A stretch of 64,000 nt of DNA, from the NCBI GenBank assembly GCA_964019165.1, contig OZ025283.1, positions 9,878,501 through 9,942,500 on the forward strand, in the 5' to 3' direction. Of the stretch, positions 12,465 through 23,999 are shown one piece after another. The translations under genes were made by a program, and so were the position numbers. The first letter of the stretch is position 1, and each line of letters opens with the position of its first letter. The notes under the pieces are model-generated. The model had not been told where the DNA came from and did not search any database. It worked only from the letters and a program-made list of their open reading frames with translations. Source of the DNA: Mastigias papua (lineage: Eukaryota; Cnidaria; Scyphozoa; Rhizostomeae; Mastigiidae).

Positions 12465-15400
12465 ATGGAGAAATACGAAATTATACGACGTTTAGGACAA
12501 GGTGGTTGCGCGGTGGTTTATCTGGTCAAGTCTTCTGAAAATGGGAGGTAAGAAAATGGCAATTTTAAACTGAAGGACTAGGCCAGTAGTATGGAATCGG
12601 AAACCTCTGCCAATGATCTCGGCCAGTGACACAAAATGTTAATGACAGTATACTGTACGCATATTCGTTTCGATATGCAATTTCGCTAGACTTAATGAAG
12701 TACAGTGGCATGTAGCAAACTCAGGATTTCTATACGCCACATACCTGTGGTGTGCCCTCTCTCGATTCCAGACTGGGGACTACTAGTGGTACAGTAAAGT
12801 AGAATGGACGGAATTTAGTTCATCATTATATCATTGAAAAAATATTGTTCATTGCTTATGAATCTTTTTATTTCTCATAGACTGTTTGCCATGAAGCAGA
12901 TCCAACTAGATACAAATAGAAAATCGAGAACTAAAGAAAATGTGTTGAAAGAAGCTAGGTATTACTTTTGCACTTCACTTGTTTCTTCAATTTGCTTTAG
13001 TTTTTGTATTGCTGAAGTATTATTGTCTTACCATAGTGTATCACGTTCTGTTGAATCATTGAATTATCATAGCTTTCTTTAAAGTATGTTATTATCATCA
13101 CTTAGTATGTTTTCTTAATTGCTGCAGAATTCTTGGAAGATTGAAATACCCCCACATTGTTGTCCTTCATGATTCCTTCTTCGATCCAAGAGATGAGTAC
13201 TTGTGTATCATACAGGTGATTTTCATGTTTCCCATTCATTTCATAAATATTTTTAGACATGTGATCACTTGATTTTTATGGATTTTGGAAACACAAACCA
13301 AACCACAAATAATGCTATTTGAAGATAATCATAACAGAATAGTTAAGAGTTATTGGAATAGCAATTGCAGAAGATTAGAGAATATCAATCAAATAAACTT
13401 TGTGTTAAATATCATATTGTGGATGTTTTCACCCTTTTGTTATCTTGTACTGTTTGGTTCTTCAATTTTCCAAGGATAGTTGGCACTGTCAGATATACAT
13501 TCTTAAGTAATAAACACAGCTGTATTTTTGCCAAATTAAAAACTACCACTAAAATGTGATCCACAGAAGTCATAGCCAGGAACACTCAATTTGTCTTCCT
13601 AATGATTGGTAGAACTAGAATTCTTGTTAAGTGGAGTTATAGATAGAGTTATTGATCCCATGTGCCCAGGAGAATTGTATATATCCTTGTTCAACATTTT
13701 GCTTTGAGGCTGACATCCCAGAGAGTATGGGGGCACTTTGTAGGTATTTAGGTCTGACAAATTATCTTCAGATCTGTGAAAAGGGCATTTTGACAGTGTG
13801 TATAAGCTGTATTATGTGGTTGGCTGCTGCTGATATATAGTGTACTGTATTATGTGGTCATCTTAGTGACATTGTTATATATATTATGTTATAAATTTGT
13901 GTCAGTTATTATGCCAGAAAAGTAAATTTCATAAATTTTTTCCATTGTGTAGTTTATGATATTCTTGCAATATTTGTGGGTCACAAAGTGTCTGTAACAG
14001 CTCCTATTTTTGTAGGATTATTGTGATGGTGGGACAATTGATGACAAAATTCAGGAAAAAAAAAAGGTGAGTCATATTTTAAGTCAAGTGAAATCTGATT
14101 CAAATTAAGGAAAAGGACCTGTTAAGGGAAAAGACCAATAAATGGTTGGAGAGACATGTTCATTGGATGCATGACAAATAATTTAGGTGGTTTGTTTGGT
14201 TGCAAAATGGCCTTGAAATCTACTAGGCATGAAGGGTAGAAGTGAATTTTTTGTATAAATAGTATAGCTTCATCTTCTTTGCAAGATAATTCTAGCTTAG
14301 TTCTGATGGTGTACTTAAAAGGCTTAAAATTGAAATGAAAAAATGGCGAAACTTTTAAATACAAATTATAGAGAATAAAATGATAACAATAGCTTACTAT
14401 TGGAATTTAAAGATGTACCATAAACCTTCAAATAAGTCCCCTGGGGGGCTTATGTATTTTTGGTACTCTTTGGGAGGGAGCTTGTTTGAGGTGATGGCTT
14501 ATTTGGGGGGCCTATAAAGTAACTTGAAAACATTTTTTCCTTTTCTCCATAATATTAGAAGAGCTGTCTAAATTTAAGCATTTGACAAGGTTTTCATCAT
14601 CCTCCTTGGTTGGGGCTTATTTGAGGGGGACTTTTTCTTTTGAGAGGGGCTTATTGGAGAACTTACTGGATTACTTTTTTCAGAGCTTAATATATAGTCT
14701 TTTCTTTCAAGGAAAATTCATATCTAGAGGAAAATGAGATACTCAAGGTTAGTTGTGCTTGTTTTAGTTGTGAGCACTTTACTGTAACTTTCATAAAAAA
14801 ACAAAATATCACCAGTGATTCATGTTAATAAACTACAAGTCAAACAAGTCATGGCAGCCTCTCAGAGCCCATTGAGGCCGCAGAAACCAAGTTATTAACA
14901 AACTTTTATTTGTTTCACTACCTTAAAATGTGTTTTACTTAATACAGCAATCATATTTTTTAGATTTTAGTAATTATTCATTGGGATCTTGGAACAATAG
15001 TGTTTCATTGGTTTTACGTTATTTATATGCATATATTACTTTTCCTTAATTTTGCCATTATTTTTTATTCTGTTCCATCTTTTACCTTGTATGTTTTCAT
15101 TCCAAATCTATGTTTCTTTTCAGTGGTTTTTGCAAGTTGTTATGGCAGTACAGTATATCCACTCAAACAAGATTCTCCATCGAGATTTAAAGTCGCAAAA
15201 CGTATTCCTTATGAAGAATGGGATTGCGAAATTAGGTTTGTAGCTTTGTGTTGTAGCATTTCGTGTTGGACTTTTGAACCAGAATTGTGACAAATAATAG
15301 AGACGTTTCATTGTATTTTAGAAATGTTTCAACTAAACGACACATACTGTTAAGTTAGGACATATCCTGTTAAGCTAAGACGTAATCAGTGTTAGACTTA

Positions 15401-18400
15401 AACTAGTGACATAGGCCTAAACGTTTCTACTCAAAAATGAGTCATCATCAGTAGAGGGATGAGAATAGGAAATTTCGTGTTGGGTAACATAGGTGAACAG
15501 GGCTTTTTGAGATATTTCCAGGACCTCTCTCGTAGTTTTTTCTCCAGGAAGCAACGTACTGAGGTCAATTTGTCACCCTTTACAAACATGAAGGGGACAT
15601 CTATTCCCAATTCTCCCCTGCGATTCCCACATCTTTCTGTTCAGTCATTGTGACAGCGACTGATTGAGATTTACTGACAGTGACAAGTAATGGATAACGC
15701 TTTGATTGACTTCAAGGTCACCGACACCTCTCTGATTTTAAGGAACTCATTCTTTTCTATTTGTCTCAAATCTGTCGTATGAGTAGACGTTCTTATGTTT
15801 AATGTATTTCTGCAGTTACTTTATTTTCCTATAAAATTCATGTTATGGCATATGCAGTCTTCGTCGTTTAATGTGTGCTATCGCACGGGCACGCATCGGC
15901 ACACGCTTGGAGCCAATAATGCCAGCGATTGATCGCACGCATGAATCAGATATTTGACTGTTGTTGTTTACCTTTCTAGAATTTTTGTCTTCGACAAACA
16001 GCTTTTCACTACGTGAAGTACACGCTTGTAGGATTTTTCAGTGTCGATAATAAAGTACACATATTTTTAGTAATGCCTCAGAGCCAGGTTTGGTAGCTGT
16101 TATCTTAAAACCGAGGCCATATTTGCCTTTAGCAGTTTCTCAGAAAAGGATGTTCTTTCATTATTAAGTTTCTAAGGGTAGGAATAAGTCATATTTACTA
16201 AAGGACTCTGTCTTAGTATCCTAGTTATTCTACGAAATGCAGGCAGTTTGTTACTTCCTGAATAGTATAATCTTTAGGTCTTTTTACGGTTTCTATTAGG
16301 AACATGTACCCCAATTTAAAGTTACATTTTGGTTATTTTAAGGCTGAAAAGTAAGGATCAACTGCCTTCCTGCTGAATTTCAAATTTGAGCATTCTCTGT
16401 TAATGTCGTTCTAACTAGATATTTTGTTGTCAAGCAAATGTCATCTCCTATTATCAGACAGTTTACGAGCAAACGCCAATCAGAACTCGATTGGACTTCC
16501 TGCAAACAGAACCAATTAATGCTCCCTATTTGCTGCCTGTTTCACATTGTTCAAAGCCAATTGAAACCTCCTTCAATTTGATGTGAGGGAGCGACAGTTA
16601 TCAGATTTCTTAGTTGTGCTATTCAAAGCAGAGTTTTATGGTCTCACACATAAGCATTTTGTAACTCATTTTAATCGCATATTTTAGTATGTAATCGTTT
16701 CAAAATGCAACCAGAATACTTTGCTTCTTTGTAGATGCATCATAACATTAAAAGCGACAAAAGTCTTCTTAGTATTCTTTGTTTATTAGAAATGATTGTA
16801 TGAGGTCACGTACTGTATGTATTTCTGTACCCATAAGTACTTGGATCTGTATACTACGTTTGAATTTCCCTTGAGTTTGCCATGCAGTCCTTGCATGTAT
16901 CTGTTACGTAAACATATATGATTGATTGCAGTTTGGAGTATACTTTCTTCCAGTTTTGAAATGAATATATGTTTTTGTGTATAAGTGGTTTATTAGAAAG
17001 CATTATTCGACTGCTCCAAAAGTCAAGAAAGTTCTTCAGTACCGGGGACTTTTGAGACCTAGTGAAAAATCATAAGTTGCTAGAAACACTTGAAGTTCAA
17101 ATATTTTTGTAAGCCCATCATCCCTTTTGTATGTATTTTTTATTCATACCACCAGAATAACACAAATACTGACTAGTCTGAGTCAGCCACAGCGGGAAAA
17201 GACACATGGTCATCTAGTCCCCACTGCGGTGATACATACAAAATTACTGGTCAATCGTACTATAAATTTTCAATATGATTGACCAGTAATTTTGTATGTT
17301 TATTTCCCATGAAAATCTATATAGTTCAGTATTATGTTTGCGTATTGCGTATTTTATTCCTAAGATGCGTATACGCAGAAACCTTTGAAAATTTATAGTA
17401 TGATTGACCAATAATTCACCAATTACTTATCATTTGTTTTTCGATTATTCTTCTTAGGCAAGTCTTAGAAAGTTTTAGCACTGAATTTAGGAACAATCTA
17501 AAGTAGGTTCAGTACTGGGCAAAAAATCTTTCTCATAAAGAAACGCGTATGAGATGTGTTGTTATTTGAGTGGTCATTTCTTTTTCAGGTGATTTCGGCA
17601 TTGCAAAAGCGATGGATAGTACTCTCGATATGGCTCAAACATGTGTTGGCACTCCTTGTTACTTGAGCCCAGAAGTGTGTCAAGACCTTCCCTACAGCTC
17701 GAAAGCGGATATGTGGGTCAGTAATTCAACTAAATTGCTTTTTTCTTGTCGTTTATTTTTCGAATTTTACTTTCCATTGCCTATGTTTTCCTTGCGTTTG
17801 GAAATTAATGGTTTATTTACTGTTTTTCGTTATCCACATCAACTTCCTGTATTTTTCATTCTTAAGATACGTACAATCAGAAACCCTTTTGAAATTTATA
17901 GTATGATAATTCATAATTCATCAATTACTTATCATTTGTTTTTCGTTTATTAATGTTAAAGCTACGCAGAAATGCAATATTGCAATGTTCTGGACCAAGC
18001 ATGGCAGAAATGGGCGGGATATCACATAGTCCTGGCCATGAAGGACTCTTGCATTGTCTTTTACTACAATGTGCAAATAGCGAAGTAAATTTAATAAAGA
18101 AACAAGCAAACCCCATTGAAATATTGGTTATTAAAAGTTACTCCTAACAGCAGTCTAGCTGAGCCTGTATGTTATTCTAATATATGAAATAGATGTCTCG
18201 TTAAATTTTGATTGTCTGTTCATGAAATCTTCCTAAAATTCTCATTAATCTTTCAATATGTTTTAAAACTTATTGCTTCTATTAATTCACTACATATCCT
18301 TTATTTTCCAACTTTGTCTCTAACAGTCGCTGGGGTGTTTGTTATATGAAATGTGCTCACTTACATATGCATTTGAAGCTGCAAGTCTTTTATCATTATA

Positions 18401-21400
18401 TTACAAAATTGTCAAAGGTGAGTACAAGGTGAGTATCAGTAGTTTTTGCAATCACACCCTAGTTTGTAATTGAGTATGTTTGATTTGATGCTTTTGACCT
18501 ACGCGCTTTGTCTGTGTGCAGCTAATGGACCATCCGATAGTCTAGTGACAATGGCAACCCAACGCAGGGGCTATAACAAATGCGGATGGAACACTCACTT
18601 TGTGGAGTTGTAAGTCGAAACTGTGGATCTGTGATTGGACAAATTTGAATTAATAGTTGGAGTATATCTATTTATTGAAATAGATTATCAAAACTGCACC
18701 AATGATATGTACTGAGCTTTGGGAAGTTTTTGATAGGATTATGCTTTATTATCTCATTTATTGGAAAACTTGTTAGTTTTTAGTTGCTGCCTCGCCCTTT
18801 TACGTAGTCCCAAGTAGTTATCACACCAGCTTTTTTATGAAGCTGTGGATCTGTAGACTTTTCTTTAGGCTGCAACAAAATACAAATCTTTCACTTGTAC
18901 CACCCAGTTGGGAATGTTTGGGTTAGCTTCTTGGTTTTTTCTATGCGAGTTGATGGTCAATGGCTTGTTCTGAGTTTCAATTTTTTGAGCTTTTGCGTTG
19001 TATTGCTGTTCTGACTATCTCTTTGCTTGTCCCTCTGACCTCTGTGTACAACAAAAGCAACCTGAACTGGTCCAGGACTACTCCAGCACCAATACAGACA
19101 AACTCCTGTTCCCTAGTTTATTTATAGGCTATAGCAGAGTTTTATATAGATACTTCTCAGACATCTAACTAGTCAAGCCCTTTCTAACGAATAAAACAAC
19201 GTTAAAAATACGATTCGGCTTAAATTCATATTCAAACCTATTCTCGTTTTTCCACTGGTGGCATGCATTCATAGCAGAATATTCAGATTCGTTCTTTTTC
19301 CAGCCGTTAAATGAGAGATATTCAAATTCATTGGTCGAAATTGTGGACAAATTATTAAGCAAATCTCCAGATGACAGACCAAGGTGAGGAACTGTGTTCT
19401 TTTTCCTTTGCATACCATTCTCCTTAACTGCTCTTCTTTTGGAATCCTGATAGACTGATAGGCTATCTATGTATGTTGATTGTTTTGAAAACTCATTCAA
19501 CCCTTCATTAATGAGAGGCCTTTTTAATAGATTGATGACTTTTCTCTTTTGTGGAAAGTTCAAATTTTGGGTTTGAAAGTCTTTTGGTTAAATCTCAATC
19601 AATGCCGAATTTTCGATTCATGCTGGCAACATAATCATTCTATAGGTTTTCTCTCATTAGTGTAGTGAATTTTCGGTAGGAAAAGTGATACTTGATGTGC
19701 ATATCAATTGATGGAATTAAATATCTGCTAATTTTCAAATCCTATTTTTCGTGTCAAGTCAAAAGAATACAGATGTTAGAATATGGCAAGGAACTATGAA
19801 GGAACATATGAATGTTAGAGGGAAAGACTATAAGAAGGGCTAAATCACATCAAATCAATGCAGCTTCTCATTAACTGGTGCATTATGGGATTGTTGTTTA
19901 CACTGTATCTAATCATTTTTCTTTACATGTATTTCATTTAAGCACGCCACATTTAATCAGACTTGTTCTATCTAGTGCCGCAAATATCCTCAGCAATCCT
20001 TTCATTCATTCGAAACTGTCAGAATTTGTGTTGGAGTTCAAACATATGCAGGAAGCAATCTCTATAAGGTACTATATTACGTTCTTTGCAATATGTGGAA
20101 CTGTTTGTATCATAGATATGACACTTGATTTGATAAATTTTTTTTAAAACAATCTACTTTTCACCTTTAGCATGTCATTTATACTGAAAATAATTTTGAT
20201 CGCTTCTCTGAACTTGTTGTTTTACGAATCAGACAGCAGCAGCAGCGCCAAAACCGACCAGCTTCGGCGTCGAGCAACAGAGTAGTAACCAGAAATTCGA
20301 CAGATAACCGATCGAAGTCTGCCATAGGAATGAGAAATTCCTCCTTACAGAATGAAAAAGACATGACTTGCAAACCCCTTAATTCAGGTAATTTAGCCAG
20401 ATATTTTGAGAAGGATTTTTGTATACTTTTTAAGAAGTTAACTGTTAGCATTATATCGTCTTGTGGAAATTTATCTTCTCAGTTTGAACGCCATTTATTG
20501 AAAGCCATTTGAGTTTATTTCTTGATGCAAAGCTCCAAGCTCTGCAGAAAATGTAATCCCCTGATGGCGTTTTTCTGCAATGTAGAATCCCCATATCTTT
20601 GCTGCTTTTTGGCTAGTATTGATATTTCTCGCAAAGAGACGAAGTCTTGTAATCAGGGTCTGTAACAGATATGAGCCTGACTCATTTTGTGCCGTTGTAA
20701 ATCGAAGCTGTGAACTTGTGGCTGGGGAAATCGAAGATTAGTAAATAGGGCACATCTGTAGTAGGCCATCAGGCTAATACAATTAGTGGGTAAGCTTTTA
20801 TCATACATATTAGTATTTTTAAACTTTATGATAATGTTAAAATTGATTGTTTCATCATTTATCTAGCTTGCTATGTTTTAATTTCCACCACGCCCAACTT
20901 ATAATTCCAATGCAGACCACACCCAGTTAGAAAAATTGTTACTCTGTAGAAATTTCTTGTTTTATTCCCTGTTTCAAATAAAGATCCGGAGATAGTTCTA
21001 CCTACTTCCTTTCAATGCCCAATTTTAAAACATGTAAAGATATTTAGATATTTTGTTGTTATTTGGTAAAACTGCCTTCATTACATTCACATGAAAAGGT
21101 AGCGACGTTATGATGTCAGCAAAGGAAACTGGTAATTATGCGGACGATTTCGTGGAGGAAAGCGACTCTGATTATTCCGATGATTTTGATGATGACGCCC
21201 TCGATCAAGAGCTTTCTGCTGTTGGTAAGGGGGCTGCTGTTCAAAGTGAAAATAAAAATGGCGCAGAGAATGACAATACAAATGAAAGTGGTGTTGTTGC
21301 TGAATACCCTGATGATTTTGAAGAAGTTGAGGAAGAAGATGAACAGGTCGGTTTTCCGTACTATTGAGTTATGCTTCTTCTCCGTAGGTTACAGCATCTA

Positions 21401-23977
21401 TGCCCTTTTCTATTAGTAATAGTTCCTGACTGTAAACTGGTCTTGAGGTAGTGACATAATCAGTGCAACACCCTAGTGATAGAGATATTGCTGAAATCTT
21501 CCTGTTCTCCAAGCAAAGCCGCGCTTCAATACCATTTTAGTGATATCAATAGGCTCAGAGCTGTTGTACAGTGCAAATTTTAAAATTTCCACGCAGAGAA
21601 TTCAAAGGACCAAAGTAAATGAAAGCACAAATTCAGTATCTTACCGAAGAGATTTTTTCATTTTAGGATATTGAAGAAATAGTTGGAAATGTGGAAGGTA
21701 TTTTGCAATGCAAGGAAGAAGGTATTGGTCATGTTTTCATGATAACACTTCGTACTGGTATCTAGGTAGTGAATTAAGAATTTTTATAAATTCGATTCAA
21801 CTGGCCTGTTTTTAGTAATACCCAACTTTAAAATGTTACTTTCTTCAGGTATTAACCGTAATTCAACCTCCTTGTCTCTTCTCACAGTGGAGAAATTTGG
21901 TTCTCATGATATTGTTTTGGAGTTTCTATGTTTTGGTTATCTTAACCAATGACTGCTAATTGTACTAATGTATTTGTTGCAAACGGAGAATGGAAGAGAG
22001 GATCTGGGTTGGGTTGTTTAGAGTATGAGTGAACTTTATTTGTTTCAAAACAAATAAAGAATGCACTCTGTGATTTTGCTAGGGCCTCGCTCATAGTTGT
22101 TTTCCTGATAAAAGGCGTAGTTTACCATTCTCAGGGCACTTTTTCAACACTTTAAAACATTACTGCCAATGCCTTTTGGTTCCTACTTTTCTTTGTGTTA
22201 AACAAAGTTTTTTGCCTTTTTTACTAAGCCTGCGATGACATCATTGAAGATGAGAGAATAGAAGGAATATCAAATATTGCATTTGTGAAAGAGTATGTAT
22301 TATTTTTTCTGTCATTGATTTCATCGTTTTCGAGCACTGATTGTAGGGTCAGAGTCCAGAAAAATGCTCAACCTTCCTCTGGGTATCAAATCTTCATCAT
22401 AAACCTTCCACTGTTAAGACCATCAAAACTTGCCAAAGTTTTTTAACTCTGCATTGTGTATGTCTCGGAAGCTTTTACTGTAAATGGGCTATGCCTTTCA
22501 CAGTTGATGTCGCATTATATGAAAACTCTGCTGAAACTAGATTATTGAAACAAATTTCAAAACCTTCCTCAGATATGACATAACGAGCAAAATTTTCCTC
22601 CGACTCAGAGGCATGGAGCCGTTACGTTTTCTGGGCTCTGTGTAGGGTATGATTTATACAGAAAGAATCTAATCCTGTCTTACAGCGAACATTACGTTGG
22701 TTTCTCCAAACACCTCCTGAGTACCTCTACTCTGATTCATATTCTCCAACATCCTTCAAGTATTTTTGTTTCTTTCATTTTCCGTTGTTTTGTATTTAGC
22801 GATAGCTGACAAGCCTGGATACGAACGAGCAGAATATTTCATAAATGGCATTAAAATATTTGATTGTGTCATAGAATATTCTTTATCCATATACACAGAT
22901 TTATTGTCGTTTTCTGCTTCTGAAATTCCTAGGGAAACTATCTGTTCCCTCTGATAGATTGATATCGTTAAGCCAGTAGGTGCATTGCTCTTTTCTTCTT
23001 GATCTCGCTCTCTAGTGGCTGCGCAATATCATTTTTAGATCCCTTATTGTTTTTTCTACAGCTTGATATACCGTATTTCGTTGCGTGGGAATTTCTGACT
23101 CAACTATCTTTGTTTGTAGGCAATGCCGTGAGTACCTTGGCGAGCAAATATTCGGTGAAGTGGAGCAAATTTGTAAAGAAGGTTTCGATGCAGAGTGCCT
23201 GAGGTATCACCAGTATTCTTATGTGCTCATTTGCATGTTCCACTCTGATTTGCCAAAGCTTAGCTGCAATAAAAGTTTAGTACAATGTTTATGTTACCTT
23301 GCCCCGTGAATAATACCTTTAATATGTAATATTCAGACGATCATTCTTTCTTTACTTTTATCTATCACCTTAGGCCGGAATTTCAACGAATTGCTGGCTC
23401 TGAGATGCTTGAAACATGTTACCTGGTCAATGAACTCGTTATCAATAATCATCATACATCCCAATGACCTTGTTGAGTACTTTGAAATATGTACATATAT
23501 GTATATTTGATACATGTATTCATAAATTTGCGCTTTTTTACAAGACCAGCGGCAATATTCGCTGGATTTAGCGCCTATGAAATCCTAGGCCATACCCTCA
23601 TTCTGTTTCAGGATTATTTTTCATGTATATTTGTGGTATGCGCCTTAAGGTATAGTTGCAATATCAAATTTGCCTCATATTTTCACCATATTTTGGTTGT
23701 GAGAAGGTTTTATTGCCATCAATTTTTATACTTTTTCGCAAAAAAAAAGGTTGTGATCCGATCATTTTTTGCACACAGGTTCAGCATGCACATGAAAATA
23801 GGCACTGATAAAGCCTTATCCAAACTGATGGAGAAAATGCGGTGCAGAATTGATCTTGTAGCCTTACCTTCTTTTGGTATGACCTGTCCGTGCAATTCTT
23901 TCCTTTTTACCAGGACTATCGGCACGGTGAAGAACGCTGTAGACAGCTTGCTTCCCGCATATTTCGTAGATTTTTAA
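12465..23977 (+). CDS. NEK-family Ser/Thr protein kinase with acidic tail (multi-exon; one exon missing, 3' end uncertain)
   Basis: Kinase exons: 12465-12547, 12881-12958, 13128-13215, 14016-14066, 14712-14747, 15124-15235, 17589-17716 and 18327-18428, all in phase. Residues show the Gly loop LGQGGCAVV (10-18), VAIK-type lysine K33, HRDLKSQN (131-138), DFG (151-153) and GTPCYLSPE (170-178), the NEK-style activation segment. The next recognisable exon, 19976-20068, encodes the end of the C-lobe (AANILSNPFI) but needs two bases from an exon carrying the usual PxxRP segment, which I could not find between 18429 and 19973. Tail exons: 20233-20387 (Gln/Arg/Ser-rich), 21099-21346 (acidic, with YADDF, YSDDF and YPDDFEE motifs), 21667-21721, 22229-22292, 23120-23203 and 23779 onward. 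The last ORF reads to TAA at 23975-23977; an alternative end is given as a finding. NEKs act in cell cycle, centrosome and cilium control; subfamily not assigned. Confidence 0.75.
14400..14665. repeat. degenerate copies of the GGGGGCTTATTT MITE family
   Basis: Within a kinase intron, blocks such as ccctggggggcttatgtatt and tgatggcttatttggggg, then ttggggcttatttgaggggg and gaggggcttattgg, resemble the interior of the Tc1-like MITE at 39502-39598. Ends are not preserved. Confidence 0.45.
15420..15455 (-). ncRNA. degenerate hammerhead-like core (antisense, in kinase intron)
   Basis: On the minus strand CTGATGA (15445-15451) is followed by an ACTCA/TGAGT hairpin and GAAACGTT (GTTTC at 15423-15427 on +). 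Stem I next to the core is at most about 3 pairs (CTA/TAG), so a working fold is doubtful. It probably marks an old Penelope-like or related insertion. Confidence 0.3.
15480..17588 (+). other. long kinase intron 6 interior
   Basis: Between exons ending at 15235 and starting at 17589 I see no further coding exon. Near 17241-17301 a 21-base arm (atacaaaattactggtcaat...) is repeated in inverted orientation around a 20-base spacer, a small foldback structure. The rest is AT-rich and non-descript. Confidence 0.4.
17330..17945 (+). repeat. ~110-bp direct repeat pair flanking kinase exon 7
   Basis: About 17345-17450 and 17850-17945 share blocks including gaaatttatagtatgat, caattacttatcatttgttt and ttcg-tattatt, in the same order and orientation. 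Exon 7 (17589-17716), which encodes the DFG and activation loop, lies between them. Confidence 0.55.
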
Positions 23978-23999
23978 AGGTCTGTGAAGCGCTCTAGAG

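Noticed and set aside
18521..18612. Candidate kinase exon after TGTGTGCAG
   Set aside because: The frame required (phase 0) hits a stop, and the open frame has no kinase features.
22033..22060. Palindromic ctttatttgttt...aaacaaataaag as a bidirectional polyadenylation site
   Set aside because: It lies inside a kinase intron with no converging gene; probably chance in AT-rich DNA.
23489..23778. Upstream part of the 162-residue frame before the RFSMHMKIG exon
   Set aside because: Intronic; a CACACAG acceptor at 23778 and the phase from exon 23120-23203 place the exon start at 23779.
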